Below are positions 1-6,293 of a DNA stretch of 6,462 nt, piece after piece (the stretch's first letter is position 1; every line of letters starts with the position of its first letter). The stretch is taken from positions 1,775,738 through 1,782,199 of the forward strand of contig CP070627.1 of NCBI GenBank assembly GCA_020355945.1, written 5' to 3'. Both the position numbers and the translations under genes were made by a program. Below the pieces are notes generated by a model. The model saw only the letters and a program-made list of their open reading frames with translations, had not been told where the DNA came from and ran no database searches. This DNA is from Candidatus Aminicenantota bacterium (GTDB lineage Bacteria > Acidobacteriota > Aminicenantia > UBA2199).

Positions 1-1
1 G

Positions 2-493
2 CAAGTCAATGCAATCCCAGTTAAAATAGGAGTTTATTACTGTTTTTACAGATCTTCAAAATTCCGTTTTTTTACCAGTGGCGGGATTGGTTACTATTTT
101 TCCAATATGTCTGAAGAATTACTGAATCGAGTTGGTCAGGGGTATCGGATACAAGGGAATCAGGAGGCAAAAGGTGAAGGAATCGGATTTCATGGAGGAA
201 TGGGATTCGAATTAGATGTTGCCAAAAGTATTGCTTTTGTTGTTGAAGGATATGGTAGATATGCAAAAATCAAAGGTTTTAAGGGAGAAAAGAGTAGTGA
301 TTCATCCGGTGTGAGGGAATCAATGAGAGGAAGTCTTTACTATTATGAATTATATTCTCCATATGGTTGGTATCCCTGTATAGGAATATTTGATGAAGTG
401 CCAGGTGGAGTCAATAGAAGGAATGTAAGGGAGGCCGCACTGGATTTTTCTGGATTTACGGTGAGAATCGGAGTCAAAATAAGACTGTTTTAG
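2..493 (+). CDS. Outer membrane beta-barrel protein, C-terminal 163 residues (5' end outside window)
   Basis: The frame is open from the first bases of the window to a TAG stop, so the gene is cut at the window edge; the internal Met at position 107 is not a convincing start because the reading frame before it already looks like barrel strand. The visible part alternates short amphipathic, aromatic- and glycine-rich strands (VKIGVYYCFY, FRFFTSGGIGYYF, GIGFHGGMGFEL, IAFVVEGYGRYAKI) with polar loops. It ends in FTVRIGVKIRLF, with the terminal Phe and alternating hydrophobic residues that the BAM machinery recognises in outer-membrane barrels. Known of the family: small 8-10 stranded barrels (OmpW/OMP_b-brl type) sit in the outer membrane, often with unknown substrate. 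The long loop around MSEELLNRVG to KGEG and another around the KGEKSSDSSG segment are probably extracellular. Function beyond barrel is not visible. The next gene lies 144 bp downstream, so co-transcription is uncertain. Confidence 0.8.
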   Translation, partial: QVNAIPVKIGVYYCFYRSSKFRFFTSGGIGYYFSNMSEELLNRVGQGYRIQGNQEAKGEGIGFHGGMGFELDVAKSIAFVVEGYGRYAKIKGFKGEKSSDSSGVRESMRGSLYYYELYSPYGWYPCIGIFDEVPGGVNRRNVREAALDFSGFTVRIGVKIRLF

Positions 494-549
494 TATCAGG
501 TATCAGTGGGGGAAATAAGTTACCTGACCCGAATACCATTGGAAAACCT

Positions 550-578
550 TTCACTGTTTTTTTCGTAATTAATATTTA
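550..578 (+). promoter_or_regulatory. Candidate sigma-70 promoter upstream of the LolA-like gene (weak)
   Basis: TTCACT (550-555) is followed after 17 bp by TATTTA (573-578). This matches the sigma-70 consensus at four of six and three of six positions, in a very AT-rich stretch. It would give a leader of about 50 nt before the GTG at 638. Similar matches are easy to find in AT-rich DNA, so this is only the best candidate in the gap. Confidence 0.25.
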
Positions 579-625
579 ACGTATTCTTGAGGGAAAATAA
601 AAGATAAAAATAAAAACAAAGAAAA

Positions 626-631
626 AAGGAG
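626..631 (+). promoter_or_regulatory. Ribosome binding site AAGGAG that fixes the GTG start at 638
   Basis: AAGGAG lies 6 nt before GTG 638, ideal spacing for a Shine-Dalgarno sequence. It sits inside a purine-rich, nearly pyrimidine-free leader (about 589-640). No ATG with comparable upstream sequence would keep the signal peptide, so this site decides in favour of the rare GTG start. Confidence 0.8.
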
Positions 632-637
632 AAAAAA

Positions 638-1396
638 GTGATAAAAAAACAATTTGTCTTTATTATCTTAATTTTATTCTTTTGCGGCGCGCTGCTGTTC
701 CCGGAAACCCTGGAAGAAGTCCTGGCCAAGAATTACCAATCCCGGGGAGGATTAGAAAAACTAAAGACCATCAAGACCATGAAAATCGAAGGCAAAATGG
801 TGATGACCATGCAGAATATGGAAATACCAATGACCATGTGGATAAAAAAACCCAACAAAATGAGAATGGAGGCCACCTTTATGGAAAAAAAAATAGTCAC
901 TGCCTATGATGGCCAAAAAGGCTGGATGATCAACCCGATGATGGGCAGCGAAGACCCCCAGGAATTACCGGAAGACAGGTCCAAAGAAATGACCCGGCAA
1001 GCGGATTCGATATTTCCCCTGGTGGATTATAAGGAAAAAGGGCATCAATTGGAGTACCTGGGTAAAGAGGACATGGAAGGCACAGAGGTGTACAGGTTAA
1101 GGATGACCATAACCGACGACAAAGTACTCCATTTTTACCTGGACACCGAAACCGGCATTGAACTGAAAATCTCTACCTATACCAAAGTCAGAGACAAGGA
1201 AATCCTGGTAGAAACCCTGATGGGTGACTACAAAGAGGTGGATGGGATTATGATTCCTTTCTCTATGGAAGTAAAAGTTGCCGGCAGGGACCAGGGACAA
1301 AAAATAACGTTTACAAGCTTTAAACAAAATGTAACGCTGGAAGATTCCTTTTTTCAAATGCCGCCTAAAAAAGCCCCCCAAAAAGAGAAAAAATAA
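638..1396 (+). CDS. Periplasmic LolA-like outer membrane lipoprotein-sorting family protein
   Basis: 252 residues, GTG start supported by AAGGAG 6 nt upstream. Residues 1-22 form a Sec signal peptide (MIKK, then a hydrophobic core FVFIILILFFCGALLF). The Cys at 16 is not in a proper lipobox, so a soluble periplasmic protein is more likely than a lipoprotein. The mature part has hallmarks of the LolA/LppX-like beta-sheet fold seen in 'outer membrane lipoprotein-sorting protein' families: an N-terminal helix with the ARGG-like motif QSRGGLEKLK (34-43), YDGQKGWMINP (90-100), YLDTETGIEL (167-176), GDYKEVDGIMIPFSMEV (196-212) and a closing F-x-M-P (239-242). Such proteins hold lipid or lipoprotein acyl chains in a hydrophobic half-barrel; the actual cargo here is unknown, and this is not the canonical LolA of the Lol pathway. 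Methionine is strikingly frequent (about 21 of 252), concentrated in residues 48-102. A Lys-rich tail ends the protein. It is followed 28 bp later by the Asp-box protein gene, probably in one operon. Confidence 0.85.
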   Translation: MIKKQFVFIILILFFCGALLFPETLEEVLAKNYQSRGGLEKLKTIKTMKIEGKMVMTMQNMEIPMTMWIKKPNKMRMEATFMEKKIVTAYDGQKGWMINPMMGSEDPQELPEDRSKEMTRQADSIFPLVDYKEKGHQLEYLGKEDMEGTEVYRLRMTITDDKVLHFYLDTETGIELKISTYTKVRDKEILVETLMGDYKEVDGIMIPFSMEVKVAGRDQGQKITFTSFKQNVTLEDSFFQMPPKKAPQKEKK

Positions 1397-1408
1397 TTGG
1401 TAAAAAAC

Positions 1409-1416
1409 AGGAGGAG
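1409..1416 (+). promoter_or_regulatory. Strong ribosome binding site for the Asp-box protein gene
   Basis: AGGAGGAG lies 8 nt before ATG 1425, in the 28-bp gap after the preceding stop codon. The gap is too short for a convincing promoter plus leader, so it supports translation from a shared mRNA with an independently strong initiation site. Confidence 0.8.
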
Positions 1417-1424
1417 TCAGAAAC

Positions 1425-4400
1425 ATGAGTGGTTACAGGATAAAATTATTTTTATTGATTATACTGTTGGTAATGGTTTCTCTGTCAGGTTATACAAAAG
1501 ATGTCCGGATCGATGCTTCTGCCTTTGGCGGGCTCAAGGCCAGGATGATCGGTCCGGCAGTGATGAGCGGCAGGATCACCGCCATTGACTGCATGTCAAA
1601 AGACCCCCGCACCATATACGTCGGTACTGCCTGCGGTGGAATATGGAAATCGGTTAATGGCGGAACCACCTTCAAACAAATCTTCAAAAAGTACACCATG
1701 TCCATTGGCTGCCTGACCATTGACCAGGAAAACCCGGAGACGGTGTGGGTGGGAACCGGCGAATGTAATGTGAGAAACAGTGTGTCGGTGGGTACCGGTC
1801 TCTACCTCAGCAAAGACGGTGGAAAAGAATGGAAATTGATGGGTTTTAAGGATTCGGAGCGGATCAGCAAAATCCTGGTAGGGCCCAAAGACTCGAAAAC
1901 TATATACGCGGCAGTGATGGGACACCTGTGGAACGCTAATACCGAACGAGGCGTGTATAAAACCACGGATGAGGGCAAAACCTGGGAACGGATTCTCTAC
2001 GTGGATGAAAACACCGGCTGCGCCGACCTGGAGATGGACCCCCAGGAAACAGATGTATTGTACGCAGCCATGTGGCAGTTCAGGAGAAAACCCTACTTTT
2101 TCACCTCCGGTGGTAAAGGCAGCGGGTTGTACAAGTCCATTGATAAAGGTAAAACCTGGCGAAAATTGACCAAAGGCCTGCCCAAAGGAGACCTGGGAAG
2201 AATTGCTGTTGCGGTTGCTCCTTCCCGGCCCGGCACCCTGTACGCCTCAGTAGAGGCAAAAGAGAATGCCCTGTACCGGTCCAATGAGATGGGTGAAAAC
2301 TGGGAAAAGGTGAATGACACCCTATTGGTGAAAATGCGCCCTTTTTATTTCTCACACCTCATTGTCGATCCCAATGACCATAAACAACTCTATATTGCCG
2401 GTCTTGCCCTGGGAGTGAGCGAAGATGGAGGGAAAACCGTCATGCCCATGGGAAATATCCACCCTGATATTCATGCCATGTGGGTCAATCCTCATAACTC
2501 CAACCACATGATCGTAGGCACTGACGGCGGTGTTTACATCTCCTTTGACAGGGCCAACACCTTTACCATCGCAGCCAGTCTTCCCCTCTCCCAATTTTAC
2601 CATGTTTCTTATGACATGAGACAACCCTACAATGTATACGGCGGGCTCCAGGATAACGGTTCCTGGTACGGCCCCTCCAAAAGTTTCAGCGGCTTCGGGA
2701 TACAAAATAGGGAATGGCAAAACGTGGGTATTGGTGATGGGTTCTACGTTATCCGCCACCCCCAGGACCTTGATATCATCTACCACCAATGGCAAGGGGG
2801 CCGCCTGACCAGGTACAACGAAAGAACCCACGAAGTAAAGGATATTCAACCGTTACCCACCAAAAAAGGCGAGCCGGAATACCGCTTCAACTGGAACGCT
2901 GCCTTTGCCCTGAGTGCCACTGACCCGGAAACCATCTATATGGGGGCCCAGTTCCTCTTTAAATCCACCAATAGAGGGGACACCTGGGAAAAAATTTCAC
3001 CCGACCTTACCAGCAATGACCCGGAGAAACAGCAGCAGGCGAAATCAGGCGGACTTACCCTGGACAATACCACTGCTGAAAATCACTGTACGATTTTTTA
3101 CATTTGCCCATCACCGCTGGAGAAAAACCTAATCTGGGTGGGCACCGACGATGGGAACCTCCAGGTCACCCGCGATGGGGGTAAATCCTGGGAAAACGTG
3201 GTAAAAAATATCCCCGGCCTGCCCAGGCACACCTGGTGTTCTTCGGTGGAAGCCAGCCATCACCACCCAGGCACTGCTTATGCCAGCTTTGACGGTCACC
3301 GTACCGGCGACATGAAACCCTATATTTACAAAACCCAGGACTGGGGCAAGACCTGGAAATCCCTGTGGGACAAAGCCATCGAGGGTTACTGCCACATCAT
3401 CCGCGAAGACCTGGTCAACCCGGACTTGCTCTTTTTAGGAACCGAGTTTGGCCTGTTTGTCACTATCAACGGCGGCCAGCAGTGGGTCCATCTCAAAGAG
3501 GCTTTGCCCAAAGTTTCGGTCAGGGACCTGGCCATTCATCCCCGGGAACACGACCTGATCATCGCCACCCACGGCCTGGGCATTCAAATCATCGACGACA
3601 TCACTCCTTTGAGAGCTTTAACAGCGGCAATCTTAAATAATCCGGTTTATATTTTACCTTCACGGCCATCCATTGTAAAAACCCCGGCCATGCTCATGAG
3701 TTTTCCTGGTGATTCGGAGTTTTCCGGTGCCAATCCCCCACGAGGTGCTGTCATTGCCTATTACATGAAAAAGAGACATATTTTCGGAGACCTGAAAATG
3801 GAGGTTCTCGATTCTTCGGGTAAACTCATCCAGACCCTGCCCACCTCCAAGAGGCGCGGCATCAACAGGATTTATTGGGGCATGAGATCAAAACCCCCAA
3901 AAGTTCCGGCATCGCCAGGCTTGCCCCGTTATTTTTCCCTGGGCCCCCAGGTGGCAGAAGACACCTACACGGCCCGGTTAATCAAGGGGAAAAAAGTCTA
4001 TACCGGCCAGATAGAGGTGCTGGCTGACCCGGTCTCAGCCCACAGCAAAAAAGATAGAGAACTGCGGCACCAAACCGTGATGAAGCTTTATAACCTGCAA
4101 GAAGAACTGGCCTATATTGCCGACAGTGTTAACGGAATCAGCAAAGAAATAGAAAAAAGATTAGAAAACATCAAGAATAAAAAATTAAAAACCCAATTAA
4201 AAAACTTTAAATCCAGGCTGGACAACTTTCACAAAACCATGGTGCAGCACGAGGGCATCATGGCCGAAGAGAAACTCATGGGAAAGGTCGCTGGCTTGTA
4301 CAGTTCCGTCATCCAATACGGCGGCAAACCTACGGATTCCCAGCTCTATCACTATTCGGTTCTTCAAGACCAGGTCAAACAAGCTGAAGTAAAGTTTAAA

Positions 4401-4505
4401 CGATTGATGGATAAAGAATTGCCTGTCATTAATTCCAGCCTCAAGAAAAAAGGGCTCCAAATTCTAAAAATAATAACAAAGGAAGAATACAAAAAAAAGA
4501 AGTGA
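1425..4505 (+). CDS. Large secreted Asp-box (BNR/VPS10-sortilin-like) beta-propeller protein
   Basis: 1026 residues, ATG start with AGGAGGAG upstream. Residues 1-24 are a Sec signal peptide (MSGYRIK, then LFLLIILLVMVSLSG) with no lipobox Cys. The body carries eleven Asp-box type motifs (S/T-x-D/N-x-G-x-x-W/F) near residues 76-83, 129-136, 180-187, 238-245, 286-293, 332-339, 373-380 (degenerate), 514-521, 582-589, 637-644 and 680-687. This fits one or two large propellers, as in the bacterial VPS10-like/COG4447 group often labelled 'glycosyl hydrolase'. Further family wording includes the GPAVMSGRI-like start (43-51), VGTGECNVRNSV (109-120), GGLQDNGSWYGPS (406-418), WVGTDDGNLQVTRDGG (571-586) and SFDGHR (621-626). 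Residues about 770-868 look like an Ig/FnIII-like domain (PPRGAVIAYYMK, then DTYTARLIKGKKVYTG). Residues about 873-1000 are charged and helical, likely coiled coil. I see no evidence for glycosidase catalysis; binding of protein or polysaccharide is more plausible. It lies 28 bp after the LolA-like gene. Confidence 0.88.
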   Translation: MSGYRIKLFLLIILLVMVSLSGYTKDVRIDASAFGGLKARMIGPAVMSGRITAIDCMSKDPRTIYVGTACGGIWKSVNGGTTFKQIFKKYTMSIGCLTIDQENPETVWVGTGECNVRNSVSVGTGLYLSKDGGKEWKLMGFKDSERISKILVGPKDSKTIYAAVMGHLWNANTERGVYKTTDEGKTWERILYVDENTGCADLEMDPQETDVLYAAMWQFRRKPYFFTSGGKGSGLYKSIDKGKTWRKLTKGLPKGDLGRIAVAVAPSRPGTLYASVEAKENALYRSNEMGENWEKVNDTLLVKMRPFYFSHLIVDPNDHKQLYIAGLALGVSEDGGKTVMPMGNIHPDIHAMWVNPHNSNHMIVGTDGGVYISFDRANTFTIAASLPLSQFYHVSYDMRQPYNVYGGLQDNGSWYGPSKSFSGFGIQNREWQNVGIGDGFYVIRHPQDLDIIYHQWQGGRLTRYNERTHEVKDIQPLPTKKGEPEYRFNWNAAFALSATDPETIYMGAQFLFKSTNRGDTWEKISPDLTSNDPEKQQQAKSGGLTLDNTTAENHCTIFYICPSPLEKNLIWVGTDDGNLQVTRDGGKSWENVVKNIPGLPRHTWCSSVEASHHHPGTAYASFDGHRTGDMKPYIYKTQDWGKTWKSLWDKAIEGYCHIIREDLVNPDLLFLGTEFGLFVTINGGQQWVHLKEALPKVSVRDLAIHPREHDLIIATHGLGIQIIDDITPLRALTAAILNNPVYILPSRPSIVKTPAMLMSFPGDSEFSGANPPRGAVIAYYMKKRHIFGDLKMEVLDSSGKLIQTLPTSKRRGINRIYWGMRSKPPKVPASPGLPRYFSLGPQVAEDTYTARLIKGKKVYTGQIEVLADPVSAHSKKDRELRHQTVMKLYNLQEELAYIADSVNGISKEIEKRLENIKNKKLKTQLKNFKSRLDNFHKTMVQHEGIMAEEKLMGKVAGLYSSVIQYGGKPTDSQLYHYSVLQDQVKQAEVKFKRLMDKELPVINSSLKKKGLQILKIITKEEYKKKK

Positions 4506-4578
4506 TTGGTAATTGATAAAAATGTGCAATGGGTTTACCGTGAACAAATTAAATACCTGACTTCATATTTTGCAGTGG

Positions 4579-6075
4579 CTATTTTTTTCGTAAGGATTTA
4601 TAGAGTTCAAAAACTTCGTCCACCAACGCATCCTGGCGATCAAGAGTAAATGGACCGCATTGGGCTTTAACCAGGCGGATTCTTCCTTTTCCCAGGGGTT
4701 TCCATCGTTCCGGGAACAAATCCGAATGATATCCGGCAAAAATAGTAATCACATCTCGACATATAGCAGCAGCCAAATGCTGACCCAACGAATCATACCC
4801 AATATAACAATCACTCAAATCGATCAATGCAGCAAATTTGTTGATGGTACCCTGGAAAGCGATAAGGCGGACATGTCGAGATTTTAATGAGTCTATTAAT
4901 CCCGGGTTTTCTCCTGTGACTTCCGCAGCTTCAATCCCTTTATGGCGAACAGCCCGGATAATTGCCGCAGCCTGCTCAAATTCTTCACTCCCAAATCCCT
5001 TGTCAAGTACAATTGTAACCCCATCTGCAAGGAGTTTTAAAATAAGGCCCAATTCAAATTGGGAGACCGCTTCAGAACCATTTCTCACCCGCTTTTCCGG
5101 GTTTCCCCCCACACCAAAACTCATACTAACCACAAAAGGCCTTGTTGTTGGGTTTAATATTTCATAGACTTTATTGGCAAAGGCACGATCCTGGTCCGGG
5201 AAATGGAGCTTTGGATACATAGTTTCACCTTGCGGTTCCCTACCAAAGGTGCTTTCAAGCCATTGGTGTAAATCCTCTGCCTGGCTTGTTCCTTTCCAGG
5301 TTTCACCACATACCGCAGGCTTCCAGGAAAAATAACGCTTGTCCTCTTCAGCAGGAGGAATAATCGGTAATAAGCCCGATTGAAGCAAACGGGAGTCAGT
5401 GTTAATAATGATGTAATCTTCCCCTTGATCAAGCTCGGCAATCTCCTCTTCAAGTGCTTGAATAACCGGCAGCCAGTTGAGGAACCGGTTCACTAAAGGA
5501 CCGCGGCGGTTATAAAGAAGCGGATGAACGCGAACCATTGGTTGATTGCCTTTCAAAATCGAACCGTTTTTTTCACTGCCTAAAAAAACGATTTCTGCAT
5601 CAGGGAATCGTTTCTTCATCTTCTCAATTACAAGAATATTCAAAAGTACATCTGCCCCAAGGGTCACCCGGGAAGGAATAAAAACCTTTTTTACTGTACC
5701 CAGGGATTGGGGATTGAATTTCTTATCCCGATAAATACTTTTAATGCGAGTCAATAAATCCTTTTCGTTATTCAGATCCCATTGATTGAGTCTTTGGTGA
5801 AATTCCTTTGCCTGCGCTAGGAGGCGGAGGCGCGAAATCAAATGAGCCAGGGTCTTTTCTAATGCCTTTCTATCTTCTAACAGGAATGTGTCGGATAGTG
5901 ACTCTACCACATAACTGAATAGGATATGCGTGCCCAATTGGGCTTTTTGAGCATCATGGGAAACAGCGGCATCTATAATGATATCCAGGGCATCAACAGC
6001 GAATTGGCCTTGTTGATGGTGTTTCATGAATTGTTGGGCTGCCCTGGCTGTATCAGAAGTGACTTGTTTATTCAT
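4579..6075 (-). CDS. GT9-like glycosyltransferase (LPS heptosyltransferase-type) with helical N-terminal extension
   Basis: 498 residues from ATG 6075. The frame continues up to a TTG at 6111 (510 residues), but the promoter at 6152-6124 would place the transcript start only a few nt before that TTG, so ATG 6075 is preferred; neither has a good Shine-Dalgarno. Residues 1 to about 125 are mostly helical with no recognised domain. From about 130 the GT-B fold of glycosyltransferase family 9 is visible: IPSRVTLGADVLLNILV (133-149; Asp142 matches the Asp of the family's GD motif), RFPDAEIVFLG (156-166), VSMSFGVGGNPEKR (316-329), a TIVLDKGFG strand (354-362), and SDCYIGYDSLGQHLAAA (421-437) followed by FPERWKPLG (454-462). 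The last two correspond to the family's DSGPMHLAAA and RWGPLG-like elements; Asp428 and His433 are kept. GT9 enzymes transfer heptose or other sugars from nucleotide donors onto lipid A core or similar acceptors at the inner face of the cytoplasmic membrane. Donor and acceptor cannot be told here, and no other glycan genes are in view. It is convergent with the Asp-box gene. Confidence 0.8.
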   Translation of the reverse strand: MNKQVTSDTARAAQQFMKHHQQGQFAVDALDIIIDAAVSHDAQKAQLGTHILFSYVVESLSDTFLLEDRKALEKTLAHLISRLRLLAQAKEFHQRLNQWDLNNEKDLLTRIKSIYRDKKFNPQSLGTVKKVFIPSRVTLGADVLLNILVIEKMKKRFPDAEIVFLGSEKNGSILKGNQPMVRVHPLLYNRRGPLVNRFLNWLPVIQALEEEIAELDQGEDYIIINTDSRLLQSGLLPIIPPAEEDKRYFSWKPAVCGETWKGTSQAEDLHQWLESTFGREPQGETMYPKLHFPDQDRAFANKVYEILNPTTRPFVVSMSFGVGGNPEKRVRNGSEAVSQFELGLILKLLADGVTIVLDKGFGSEEFEQAAAIIRAVRHKGIEAAEVTGENPGLIDSLKSRHVRLIAFQGTINKFAALIDLSDCYIGYDSLGQHLAAAICRDVITIFAGYHSDLFPERWKPLGKGRIRLVKAQCGPFTLDRQDALVDEVFELYKSLRKK

Positions 6076-6123
6076 CTCGTTAACCACAATCGCTGTTCTG
6101 TAAAATGTCAAAAATAAAAATGA

Positions 6124-6152
6124 ATCATACTGGAATTATAGGTAGTTGTCAA
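6124..6152 (-). promoter_or_regulatory. Near-consensus sigma-70 promoter of the GT9-like gene
   Basis: On the - strand TTGACA (6152-6147, perfect -35) is followed after exactly 17 bp by TATGAT (6129-6124, five of six matches to the -10 box). The predicted transcript start is about 6117-6115, giving a leader of about 40 nt to ATG 6075 but only about 4-6 nt to the alternative TTG at 6111. A perfect TATAAT also occurs inside the spacer (6140-6135) but has no -35 at the right distance. The promoter is strong by sequence and apparently drives only the glycosyltransferase gene within this window. Confidence 0.65.
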
Positions 6153-6157
6153 GCGAA

Positions 6158-6172
6158 CCCCTCGGCGAGGGG
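6158..6172. repeat. GC-rich palindrome abutting the promoter -35 box
   Basis: CCCCTC (6158-6163), GGC, GAGGGG (6167-6172) form a perfect 6-bp inverted repeat with a 3-nt loop, 5 bp upstream of the -35 hexamer. No T-run follows on either strand, so it is not a standard intrinsic terminator. It could be an operator, a transcript-end stem for an upstream gene, or part of the repeat cluster that continues to 6293. Confidence 0.5.
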
Positions 6173-6216
6173 AGCCTGCTATGAAAATAAACGTCCTTTG
6201 TAATATAGATTCGATC

Positions 6217-6293
6217 GTAGGGGTTTGATTCATCAAACCCACCGGCTGAATCGCCTGGACCGGGCTTGATAAATCAAGCCGTGACGCATCTAC
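6217..6293. repeat. Double-hairpin intergenic repeat element (MITE/REP-like)
   Basis: Two related perfect inverted repeats lie in tandem: GGGTTTGAT TC ATCAAACCC (6221-6240) and GGCTTGAT AA ATCAAGCC (6263-6280). Both share a TTGAT/ATCAA core but differ at the outer bases in a compensated way (GTTTGAT with ATCAAAC, GCTTGAT with ATCAAGC), so pairing is kept in each. Between them ACCGG occurs twice (6241-6245 and 6259-6263). The block is bounded by GTAG (6217-6220) and its complement CTAC (6290-6293). No coding frame is convincing across it. The build, with a GTAGGGG edge and internal hairpins, resembles dispersed non-coding repeats of environmental Gram-negative genomes; that it is multi-copy is inference. 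Confidence 0.5.

Noticed and set aside
494..540. Inverted pair TCAGGTA (496-502) and TACCTGA (521-527) after the barrel gene, as a terminator
   Set aside because: The 7-bp stem has an 18-nt loop and is followed by CCCGAATACC, not by a T-run; too weak to annotate as a terminator.
1396..1403. ATTGGTAA directly after the stop codon of both + strand genes (1396-1403 and 4505-4512)
   Set aside because: An 8-mer shared twice in AT-rich DNA is easily chance, and there is no structure around it.
1425..4505. Annotation as an active glycosyl hydrolase or sialidase because of the BNR motifs
   Set aside because: Asp-boxes are structural turns found in many propellers; no sialidase Arg triad or FRIP motif and no clear GH74 acid pair could be seen.
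4506..4578. Bidirectional terminator between the convergent genes
   Set aside because: I found no stem-loop with a T-run in this 73-bp gap, only short scattered complementarity. Termination may be Rho-dependent or overlap the coding ends.
4660..5167. Plus-strand frames of 75-109 codons inside the glycosyltransferase region
   Set aside because: They overlap conserved GT9 motifs on the opposite strand, have no ribosome binding sites and no family features; antisense shadows.
6158..6293. CRISPR array
   Set aside because: The repeated units are hairpins of different sequence and spacing, not identical direct repeats with unique spacers, and no cas gene is present.
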